A DNA stretch of 7,171 bases from Nitrospirales bacterium (GTDB lineage Bacteria; Nitrospirota; Nitrospiria; Nitrospirales; UBA8639), in the NCBI GenBank assembly GCA_013817135.1, contig JACDDF010000104.1:1-7171 (forward strand), given 5' to 3'. Shown here piece after piece: positions 1-5,669 of the stretch (positions are counted from its first letter, which is position 1; each line of letters opens with the position of its first letter). The position numbers and the translations under genes are program-made. The notes below the pieces were generated by a model, which was not told the origin of the DNA, did no database searches, and saw nothing but the letters and a program-made list of their open reading frames with translations.

Positions 1-1569
1 GGTGAAATGCGCGTGGAGCTTCAAGATACCAATCGGCCTGATTTATGGTGCGTGGAAGGGATTGCCCGACAAATTCGATCCGTGTTGAATAAAGGGATGC
101 CCCCTTACGCCTTCTTTTCGGATAAGAAGGGCGCGAAAAGACGAATTCAAGTGGCCCAAGGCATGGAAACCGTTCGACCTTATGTGGCGGCTTGCGTCTC
201 GTTGGGATATGCCATGACAGCTGAGGGTCTCGACCAATGTATTCAAACCCAAGAAAAATTAGCTGACGCCTTTGGACGAAAACGTGAAACGGTTTCCATC
301 GGCCTTTATCGGTACTCTTCCATTTCGTTTCCTGTCACGTACGGCCTCGTGAAACCAGATGAAATTCGATTTACGCCATTGGGATTTGACGAAAAAATGA
401 CTCCTCACGAAATTCTCACCGTCCATCCCAAAGGTCTTGAATATGGATCGATCCTGGCTGGATGCGACCGGTTGCCGCTCCTGTGGGATTCGGATGGACA
501 GGTGCTGTCCTTTCCCCCCATTATCAACAGCCGGGAACTTGGTGAAGTGCAGCTGGGAGACACCGATTTATTCGTGGAAGTCACAGGAACCGATCTGAGT
601 ATGGTTGTGTTGGCCTTGAACATTTTTGCCTGCAATCTAGCCGATCGTGGGGCTACCATCGAATCGGTGGATATTACATATCCCTACGAAACGGAGTTCG
701 GCACAACCGTTAAAACACCCCTGAGCATGAATCAATCGCAACGTATTTCCCTAGAGGCAATCGAACAGGCTTTGGGAATGCCGCTTGGCTCGGAGGCTAT
801 TCAGGAGGCCCTAGCCTCTTATGGATACCTGGTGAAAACCACCAGGCAAACAGTATCCGTCACTTTACCCGCCTTTCGAAACGATTTTATGCATGTGATG
901 GATGTGGCGGAAGATGTCGCCATCACGCGAGGCTATGATTCCTTTTCCCCGATTATGCCCCAGACCTTCACCGTTGGAAGTCTCTCCGTGGAAGAACAGA
1001 CCAGCGATCGTATTCGTGATCTTCTGGTCGGATTTGGCTTTCAGGAAATTTTTTCCAATATCATGGCTTCTCATCTGGAATTGGTTGACAGAATGCGTAT
1101 TGCTGAAACGGAGTATGCGCAACTGGTGGAAGTGGATAACGTGATGTCCCAAACCTATGCCTGCCTAAGACCTTCCATTTTCCCGTGCCTGCTTCGGGTG
1201 GAAGCCCAATCGCCTCGCGCCTTTTATCCCCATCTGCTATTTGAGGTTGGAGAAACGGCTCAACTGGATTTGGAAGCCAATGTGGGTTCTCGCACGACAC
1301 TGTCCATAGCCGCCATTAGCGCCAATTCCGGAGCAAACTTTTCAGAGATCCATAGCTATCTGGATTTATTGATGTATTACATGGTGTGGCCCTACGAACT
1401 GGAGCCAGTCACTCATCCCTCATTTTTAGAGGGACGAGTCGGCCGAATCCGTTGTAATGGGCATGCAGTGGGATATATTGGAGAGTTTCACCCGGAAGTA
1501 CTCGAAGCCTGGCAAATCGATATGCCCACTTCCGGGTTTGAATTCGAGATACGAAAACCTGAAGATTAA
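1..1569 (+). CDS. pheT: Phenylalanine--tRNA ligase beta subunit, archaeal/eukaryotic-type (5'-partial)
   Basis: Beta subunit of cytoplasmic PheRS, the alpha2beta2 enzyme that charges tRNA-Phe. The beta subunit carries the B3/B4 editing region and helps bind tRNA. The frame is open from base 1 (Gly-Glu-Met...), and the family's conserved NRPDL motif lies only about 9 residues after the first Met. That Met is therefore probably internal, and roughly 50 N-terminal residues lie outside the window. Numbering from the Met at base 7, I see NRPDLW (9-14), FGRKRETVSIG (89-99), a HPKGLEYG segment (140-147), PPIINS (170-175), VTGTDL (192-197), a B5 domain (about 238-312, with FRNDFMH), and a catalytic-like core ending in GYIGEFHPEVLE (489-500). 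The protein stops there, without the C-terminal FDX-ACB domain of the roughly 800-residue bacterial form. This matches the short archaeal/eukaryotic form. pheS is not in view and may lie upstream. The gene converges on rplT. Confidence 0.93.
   Translation, partial: GEMRVELQDTNRPDLWCVEGIARQIRSVLNKGMPPYAFFSDKKGAKRRIQVAQGMETVRPYVAACVSLGYAMTAEGLDQCIQTQEKLADAFGRKRETVSIGLYRYSSISFPVTYGLVKPDEIRFTPLGFDEKMTPHEILTVHPKGLEYGSILAGCDRLPLLWDSDGQVLSFPPIINSRELGEVQLGDTDLFVEVTGTDLSMVVLALNIFACNLADRGATIESVDITYPYETEFGTTVKTPLSMNQSQRISLEAIEQALGMPLGSEAIQEALASYGYLVKTTRQTVSVTLPAFRNDFMHVMDVAEDVAITRGYDSFSPIMPQTFTVGSLSVEEQTSDRIRDLLVGFGFQEIFSNIMASHLELVDRMRIAETEYAQLVEVDNVMSQTYACLRPSIFPCLLRVEAQSPRAFYPHLLFEVGETAQLDLEANVGSRTTLSIAAISANSGANFSEIHSYLDLLMYYMVWPYELEPVTHPSFLEGRVGRIRCNGHAVGYIGEFHPEVLEAWQIDMPTSGFEFEIRKPED
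1490..1537. repeat. 10-bp perfect inverted repeat near the end of pheT
   Basis: ACCCGGAAGT (1490-1499) is the exact reverse complement of ACTTCCGGGT (1528-1537), separated by 28 bases. Within the spacer, GGCA (1511-1514) and TGCC (1523-1526) can form a smaller nested stem. It lies inside pheT codons about 30 to 75 bases before the stop. It is also just downstream of rplT on the other strand, where any terminator for the thrS-rplT unit would be expected. No T-run follows on either strand, so it is not a canonical intrinsic terminator. A role in ending or stabilising either convergent transcript is inference. Confidence 0.45.
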
Positions 1570-1934
1570 GCGGCGACGGGTTGTCCGTCTCCCTTGGTGC
1601 TGGACACAAGGTGAGAAAAGCCTTGAGGATCGTGAATCGCCATTTCTGAAAGCATTTTTCGATTTAACAACACATTGGCTTTCTTCAGCGCGTTCATGAA
1701 CTGACTATAGGTGACTCCTTGCGCTCGAACTGCCGCGCTGATGCGAGTGACCCAGAGCTGCCTGAAATTACGTTTTCTCTGTTTTCGTCCGGTATAAGCA
1801 TAAGCTTGTCCCTTATCGACCGATTCAGTGGCAGTCCGGAAAAGCTTACTTTTTCCTCCATATTGGCCACTCGCCAGCTTGAGCCGTTTTTTCCGGCGCT
1901 GTCGAGTTTGTGGCCCCCCTTTTACCCTTGGCAT
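1566..1934 (-). CDS. rplT: 50S ribosomal protein L20
   Basis: Structural protein of the large ribosomal subunit that binds 23S rRNA, is needed early in 50S assembly, and in several bacteria represses its own operon. At 122 residues it is close to the usual 117-120. The very basic N-terminal extension (MPRVKGG, then RQRRKKRLKLA at 11-21) and the signatures AYAYTGRKQRKR (44-55), FRQLWVTRISAA (57-68) and the LNRKMLSEMA region (90-99) are typical of L20. The ATG is preceded by a strong AAGGAG (1948-1943) with 8 bases of spacing. It is the last gene of the thrS-infC-rpmI-rplT series, 27 bases after rpmI. Its TAA (1568-1566) interlocks with the TAA of convergent pheT, so there is no intergenic space for a terminator. 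Confidence 0.97.
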   Translation of the reverse strand: MPRVKGGPQTRQRRKKRLKLASGQYGGKSKLFRTATESVDKGQAYAYTGRKQRKRNFRQLWVTRISAAVRAQGVTYSQFMNALKKANVLLNRKMLSEMAIHDPQGFSHLVSSTKGDGQPVAA

Positions 1935-1961
1935 GACACGTTCTCCTTTATTTTTGAAATG

Positions 1962-2165
1962 TTACTTATAGGGGAGTAACCGAGACAGCGAAGTTCGGTC
2001 TTCTTTTCTGACCTCTACTGCGCCGCTTAGTCTGGATTTTACTCCAGGTGCCTTGGAAGTGAGGATATGACGCATTCCTGCCTTCCGCCGCATCCACTTA
2101 CCCGAGCCGCTTCGTTTAAATCGTTTACTGGCTCCTGAGTGATTTTTTAATTTCATTTTTGCCAT
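1962..2165 (-). CDS. rpmI: 50S ribosomal protein L35
   Basis: Small basic protein of the large ribosomal subunit. At 67 residues it is of normal family length. It shows the L35 pattern MAKMKLKNHSGASKRFK (1-17), SGSGK (19-23), RHILTSKAP (32-40) and the conserved ending LLPY (63-66). The ATG has AAGGA (2178-2174) with 8 bases of spacing. A second AAGGAAATA copy lies just upstream, giving a purine-rich leader. It lies 63 bases after infC and 27 before rplT, in the standard order infC-rpmI-rplT. In Escherichia coli the rpmI start region is a target of L20 repression. I could not recognise that pseudoknot in the 63-base spacer. Confidence 0.96.
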   Translation of the reverse strand: MAKMKLKNHSGASKRFKRSGSGKWMRRKAGMRHILTSKAPGVKSRLSGAVEVRKEDRTSLSRLLPYK

Positions 2166-2228
2166 ACTTTATTTCCTTATTTCCTTTTTCAACGACCGAC
2201 AAATTGCCAGACTCCCACGATTAGCCCA

Positions 2229-2747
2229 TTATTTCGGAGCGACCACCATGTAAAGATTCCGTCCCTCCATCCTGGGAGGACTTTCAATATTTCCTGCGCC
2301 TTTTAACTCCTCAACAACCTTCTGAATCGCTTTGAACCCAAGCTCTTGATTGGCCATTTCTCGCCCCCGAAACATAACCGTAACTTTGGTCTTATTCCCT
2401 TCTTCCAGGAAATCCCGTATTTGGCGGACCTTCGTCTCCATATCGTGTTTGTCTGTCCGAGGCCGAAATTTAACTTCCTTAACCTGGGTGGATTTCTGGT
2501 TAAGTCGCATGCGATGTTCTTTTTTGCTCTGTTCATACTTAAATTTCCCATGATCCATAATACGGCAGACCGGAGGGTCCGCGGTAGGAGCCACTTCCAC
2601 CAAGTCATATCCAATTTCCCTCGCCTGCCGAATCGCCTCTGATGTCTTCAGGATTCCCAGCTGTTCACCTTCAGCCCCAATAACCCGGACTTCAGGATTT
2701 TTGATGAAGTGATTAATACGTTGTTTTGGTGTCACCGGTCGCGTCAT
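2229..2747 (-). CDS. infC: Translation initiation factor IF-3
   Basis: IF-3 binds the 30S subunit, keeps it apart from 50S, and checks initiator tRNA and start-codon pairing. At 172 residues it has both domains. The N-terminal domain has RINHFIKNPEVRVIG (10-24), GEQLGIL (27-33), DLVEVAP (48-54) and PPVCRIMDHGKFKYE (58-72). After a basic linker, the C-terminal domain has VKEVKFRPRTDKHD (89-102), FLEEGNKTKVTVMFRGREMA (113-132) and the ending MVVAPK. The start is ATG, unlike the rare AUU through which E. coli infC is autoregulated, and it gives an N-terminus of normal length before the conserved RIN. It begins 8 bases after the thrS stop. The nearest purine-rich sequence (AGGAAGG) is about 16 bases upstream, too far to be ideal, so translation coupled to thrS is likely (inference). 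An in-frame TAG eight codons upstream limits any extension. Confidence 0.96.
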   Translation of the reverse strand: MTRPVTPKQRINHFIKNPEVRVIGAEGEQLGILKTSEAIRQAREIGYDLVEVAPTADPPVCRIMDHGKFKYEQSKKEHRMRLNQKSTQVKEVKFRPRTDKHDMETKVRQIRDFLEEGNKTKVTVMFRGREMANQELGFKAIQKVVEELKGAGNIESPPRMEGRNLYMVVAPK

Positions 2748-2755
2748 TCGAAAAG

Positions 2756-4687
2756 TTAAGAACCCTTCCTAACAGCCTCGGGCATATCTTCCCGAATAAG
2801 CGTCATAAGTTCAACGATAGCCATAGTCCCCAAATTTTTCCCGTTCCTTTGTCGAACCGCAACCATCTTTGATTCAGCTTCACGATCCCCCACGACAATC
2901 ATGAAGGGAACCTTTGCCTTTTCAGCCTCACGGATTTTAAGGCCAATCTTTTCATTTCGCAAGTCTAAGCCGACGCGACAGCCCTCCCGACGAAGATTTT
3001 TTTCAACCTCTTGGGCATACCCTTGATGTTTTTCCGAAATTGGGAGGACTATAACCTGAACGGGGGCCAACCAGGCCGGAAAGGCACCCCCAAAATGCTC
3101 CAAAAGAATCCCAAAAAATCGTTCAATCGATCCTAGTAAGGCCCTGTGAATCATGATGGGTTGATGAGTTTTACCATCATCACCCACATAAGTCAGGCCA
3201 AACCTTTCGGGATTATTGAAATCGATCTGAACTGTCGAGCATTGCCAGGATCGGCCTAAGGCGTCCTGAATTTTAACATCTATTTTAGGCCCATAAAAGA
3301 CCCCTTCCCCCGGATCTTCCTGGTAGGTATAGCCGCCGCTTTTCAACGCAGTTTCCAGCGCTAACGTCGCCTGATCCCATTGGTCGATCGTACCTACAGC
3401 TTTTTCGGGGCGAGTGGATAGAAACATCTTGAATTCCGTAAATCCAAAAGTTCCTAACATACTCGTAATAAATTTCAGGACCTTTTGCACTTCTTCACCC
3501 AGCTGGTCAGGGCGGCAGAATAAATGAGCATCATCTTGGGTAAAGCCCCGAACCCTCATCAGGCCATGGAGAACTCCGGATCGTTCGTACCGGTAGACCG
3601 TTCCCAATTCCCCGTAACGGATAGGCAGATCGCGATAACTGCGCAAATGTGATTTATACACCATGATATGAAACGGGCAATTCATAGGCTTTAACTGATA
3701 TTCACTGGACTCGACAGACATGGGGGCGAACATATTTTCTTTGTAGAAATCCACATGCCCGCTGGTTTTCCATAAATCCAACCGAGCAACATGCGGCGAA
3801 TAGACCAACTCATACTCGTTGGCCAAATGTTGTTCCCGCCAAAAATTTTCAATCAGCAGACGGATCTGTGCCCCTTTGGGATGCCATAAAATCAGACCGG
3901 GCCCGGTTTCGTCCTGAATGCTAAATAAATCGAGATCTTTCCCAAGCTTTCTATGGTCCCGACGCTTGATCTCCTCTAAATTGTCCAAATGAGCCTGTAA
4001 GGCTTCTTTTGAAGGGAAGGACGTGCCATAGAGCCGTTGCAACATGGGGTTTCGTTCATCCCCTCGCCAATAGGCTCCTGCACTATTCAGGAGTTTGAAT
4101 GCTTTGACATAGCCAGTGGCCGGCAGATGGGGGCCACGACAGAGGTCGACGAAGTCCCCTTGAGTATAAGCGGACACCGGCTCTCCATCAGGAAATCCCT
4201 GAATGAGCTCTACTTTATAGGGTTCACCACGACTTTTAAAAAATTCTATCGCCTCTTCCTTGGAGAACTCACGTCTTGAAACCGAAAGGTTCCGGTTGAT
4301 GATTTCCAAAGCTCGGGCTTCGATTTTTTCTAGATCTTCCGGCGTGAACGGGCGTTCAAAGGCAAAGTCATAAAAGAAGCCTTCTTCGATGGCCGGACCA
4401 ATGGTCAATTGTGCCGTAGGAAAACACTCCTTCACAGCTTGGGCCATGATATGCGTGCTACTGTGCCGATAAATTTCCTTGCCTTCTGGTGAATCGAACA
4501 TCAACGGCTGCAAGGTTGAATCGATCTCAAGGGAAGCCAGGAGGTCTATTTCCACACCATTGGCCTTAACGGCAAACACCTCAGGTGGAACGGCTCCCTT
4601 CAGTTGTTCTATTGCGGCCTTCGCCGAGATCCCTTTGGGAAGGGCCTGAATACTTTCGCCTTTCAGCGATACCTGAATAGATTCCAT
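2756..4687 (-). CDS. thrS: Threonine--tRNA ligase (ThrRS)
   Basis: Class II aminoacyl-tRNA synthetase that charges tRNA-Thr and clears mischarged Ser-tRNA. The 643 residues match E. coli ThrRS (642) in length and order. They comprise an N-terminal TGS domain (about 1-62), an editing domain with HSSTH (H75, H79) and DLCRGPH (C183, H187), a class II catalytic core (about 245-540) and an anticodon-binding domain (about 543-640). Motif 2 is YRYERSG around R366, and motif 3 is the LGSIERF stretch with R523. The zinc ligands C337, H388 and H514 are all present, each shifted by three from the E. coli positions. The editing and catalytic sites look intact. The ATG lacks a clear Shine-Dalgarno sequence. 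The gene follows tRNA-Val by 115 bases and is followed by infC after 8. Confidence 0.98.
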   Translation of the reverse strand: MESIQVSLKGESIQALPKGISAKAAIEQLKGAVPPEVFAVKANGVEIDLLASLEIDSTLQPLMFDSPEGKEIYRHSSTHIMAQAVKECFPTAQLTIGPAIEEGFFYDFAFERPFTPEDLEKIEARALEIINRNLSVSRREFSKEEAIEFFKSRGEPYKVELIQGFPDGEPVSAYTQGDFVDLCRGPHLPATGYVKAFKLLNSAGAYWRGDERNPMLQRLYGTSFPSKEALQAHLDNLEEIKRRDHRKLGKDLDLFSIQDETGPGLILWHPKGAQIRLLIENFWREQHLANEYELVYSPHVARLDLWKTSGHVDFYKENMFAPMSVESSEYQLKPMNCPFHIMVYKSHLRSYRDLPIRYGELGTVYRYERSGVLHGLMRVRGFTQDDAHLFCRPDQLGEEVQKVLKFITSMLGTFGFTEFKMFLSTRPEKAVGTIDQWDQATLALETALKSGGYTYQEDPGEGVFYGPKIDVKIQDALGRSWQCSTVQIDFNNPERFGLTYVGDDGKTHQPIMIHRALLGSIERFFGILLEHFGGAFPAWLAPVQVIVLPISEKHQGYAQEVEKNLRREGCRVGLDLRNEKIGLKIREAEKAKVPFMIVVGDREAESKMVAVRQRNGKNLGTMAIVELMTLIREDMPEAVRKGS

Positions 4688-4726
4688 TACAGTACAAACA
4701 CCAAATAAAACAAAATTCTACATTCC

Positions 4727-4752
4727 GTGGTGAACGCAAGAAAAGGCACCAC
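4727..4752 (-). promoter_or_regulatory. Candidate hairpin in the thrS leader
   Basis: On the - strand, GTGGTG (4752-4747) pairs perfectly with CACCAC (4732-4727) around a 14-base loop, about 40 bases upstream of the thrS ATG. It sits in the 115-base spacer between tRNA-Val and thrS, which contains no gene. E. coli ThrRS represses its own mRNA through leader hairpins that resemble tRNA-Thr. The loop here contains CGT, but not in a convincing anticodon-loop setting. The stem is short and not followed by a T-run, so it is not a terminator. Regulatory function is speculative. Confidence 0.3.
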
Positions 4753-4802
4753 TCCCATAAAAGAAGCTGGATACCTGTCAGGCTTTTTTGGAGAAAGATC
4801 AA

Positions 4803-4877
4803 TGGTAGGCGCGGGCGGTATTGAACCGCCGACCTCTACCGTGTCAAGGTAGCGCTCTCCCCCTGAGCTACGCGCCT
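4803..4877 (-). tRNA. tRNA-Val, anticodon GAC, with encoded CCA
   Basis: The 75-base - strand sequence folds into a full cloverleaf. The acceptor stem is AGGCGCG with CGCGCCT (7 bp, 4877-4871 with 4813-4807), the D stem is GCTC with GAGC, the anticodon stem is CTACC with GGTAG, the variable loop has 5 bases, and the T stem is GGCGG with CCGCC around TTCAATA. The anticodon loop TTGACAC puts GAC at 4845-4843, reading the valine codons GUC and GUU. Discriminator A73 (4806) is the usual valine identity base, and the 3' CCA (4805-4803) is encoded. A strong promoter lies immediately upstream and thrS lies 115 bases downstream on the same strand, so the tRNA may be processed from a longer transcript. 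Confidence 0.97.
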
Positions 4878-4893
4878 ATATCTTACCGCCCAT

Positions 4894-4922
4894 ATGCTAG
4901 ACTGCCTTGGTGGTCTTGTCAA
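4894..4922 (-). promoter_or_regulatory. Sigma70-type promoter of tRNA-Val (possibly of thrS-infC-rpmI-rplT)
   Basis: On the - strand there is a consensus -35 box TTGACA (4922-4917), a 17-base spacer, and a -10 box TAGCAT (4899-4894) that matches TATAAT at 4 of 6 positions. Transcription would begin near 4887, about 10 bases before the mature tRNA 5' end. The bases just after the -10 box are GC-rich (GGGCGG), a discriminator type associated with stringent control of stable-RNA promoters. This is the best promoter in the window. It may also serve the downstream translation genes, since no comparable promoter is seen before thrS. Confidence 0.8.
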
Positions 4923-4957
4923 GAAATGGTTATTTTTCAAGGGGGGAAAGGGAAAGG

Positions 4958-5581
4958 CTATCCAGCAGAGTCCGATTCCGTCTTCTTGCGTTTTCCGGCA
5001 AAAGATTGCTTTAACTGACTGACGGAAATTTGAAATTCTGTAATTTTTTTTCTGAGTGTATTGCGATTGAGGCCCAGAAGCCTGGCTGCTTTAATCTGAT
5101 TGCCATGCGTTTCCCGTAAGGCCAGTTCAATCAAGGGCCGTTCAACAGCTCTCATTAAAGTGGGATAGAGGTTTTTCCCTGAACCGACATTCATCGCTCG
5201 AACAAAATCCCCCAATTTTTTTTCCACATAACTGGCCAAGCTCACATCTTTCGGATCGATAGCCCCCTCTTCCGGTGGTTGATCTCCCATAACCTGCCGG
5301 ATCTGATTCATGGTACTCCAGGCGGGCAATGGTCCGGCATAAATAAATGTTTTCGACAAATTCAATTGGCCATTCAGGGCCGACAAAGCAGGGAAAAATT
5401 TCTTCCCGGACTCATCCAGAATCACCCCGGTAAATTGTTGAGAGCGCATCGCCGCTTCTAAGGACGAACAGTCATCCAACACCGTAATGGTGTCTTGAAG
5501 ATCTGGACCTTGAACCCGCAACTTGAGATCGGGATCTTGGGTCAGCAGAGCAAACCGTATGTGGGAAGGAATCAAAGACAC
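4958..5581 (-). CDS. Fis/NtrC-type DNA-binding regulator with degenerate receiver-like N-terminus
   Basis: A 207-residue predicted transcription regulator. Residues about 114-186 align by eye with NtrC C-terminal domains and with most of E. coli Fis. They include LYPTLMRAVERPLIELAL (138-155) and then the helix-turn-helix GNQIKAARLLG and LNRNTLRKKI (160-180). Residues about 7-105 resemble a receiver fold (IRFALLTQDPDLK, GVILDESG, KTFIYAG). However, the acidic pair after the first strand is replaced by Thr14-Gln15 and no equivalent of the conserved lysine is evident; only Asp56 sits where a phospho-acceptor would be. There is no AAA+ sigma54-activating domain. The tail is lysine-rich. The start is GTG with no clear Shine-Dalgarno; an in-frame TAA 15 codons upstream and no other ATG, GTG or TTG between them support it. 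It lies 88 bases after the SLC13 gene and 80 before the tRNA. Targets are unknown. Confidence 0.8.
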   Translation of the reverse strand: MSLIPSHIRFALLTQDPDLKLRVQGPDLQDTITVLDDCSSLEAAMRSQQFTGVILDESGKKFFPALSALNGQLNLSKTFIYAGPLPAWSTMNQIRQVMGDQPPEEGAIDPKDVSLASYVEKKLGDFVRAMNVGSGKNLYPTLMRAVERPLIELALRETHGNQIKAARLLGLNRNTLRKKITEFQISVSQLKQSFAGKRKKTESDSAG

Positions 5582-5612
5582 GTTATTTTGGTCAGGTGAA
5601 ATGCAAACGGGG

Positions 5613-5641
5613 ATTATGTCGGAACATTATTTAAAAATCAA
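5613..5641 (-). promoter_or_regulatory. Candidate sigma70-type promoter of the Fis-like regulator
   Basis: On the - strand TTGATT (5641-5636) and CATAAT (5618-5613) are separated by 17 bases; they match the -35 and -10 consensus at 4 and 5 of 6 positions. The predicted start near 5606 would leave a leader of about 25 bases before the GTG. The AT-rich gap between the SLC13 gene and the regulator supports a separate promoter, but read-through from the transporter gene is also possible, since I found no terminator in the gap. Confidence 0.5.
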
Positions 5642-5669
5642 TTGAGGTCTATCTCCTAGGTTGGGAAGC

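Noticed and set aside
902..1144. Alternative-frame reading frames inside pheT, thrS, infC and the SLC13 gene, such as 902-1144 on the + strand
   Set aside because: They lie wholly within well-supported genes in other frames, have no recognisable motifs, and are explained as shadows.
1575..1625. Small hairpins GACGG/CCGTC (1575-1589) and CCTTG/CAAGG/CCTTG (1592-1625) just past the pheT stop, as a pheT terminator
   Set aside because: Stems are five base pairs and no T-run follows either. They lie in rplT codons and are probably chance.
4688..4760. A separate thrS promoter in the tRNA-thrS spacer (TTCACC with TTTTAT at 18 bases, or TTGCGT with no matching -10)
   Set aside because: The -35 and -10 matches are poor in any AT-rich stretch, and none compares with the promoter before the tRNA.
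4764..4789. Stem followed by TTTTTT on the + strand, resembling an intrinsic terminator
   Set aside because: Pairing is only five base pairs with a wobble, then a mismatch and three more pairs. No + strand gene ends here, and on the - strand the stem is weaker and lacks a good T-run.
4581..4802. A 73-residue reading frame overlapping the thrS start and leader on the - strand, as a leader peptide
   Set aside because: It overlaps the thrS TGS-domain codons in another frame, shows no run of Thr codons, and has no recognisable domain.
4941..4957. G-rich run GGGGGGAAAGGGAAAGG as a possible G-quadruplex
   Set aside because: It has one six-G run, one three-G run and a final pair, so four well-separated G3 tracts are not available.
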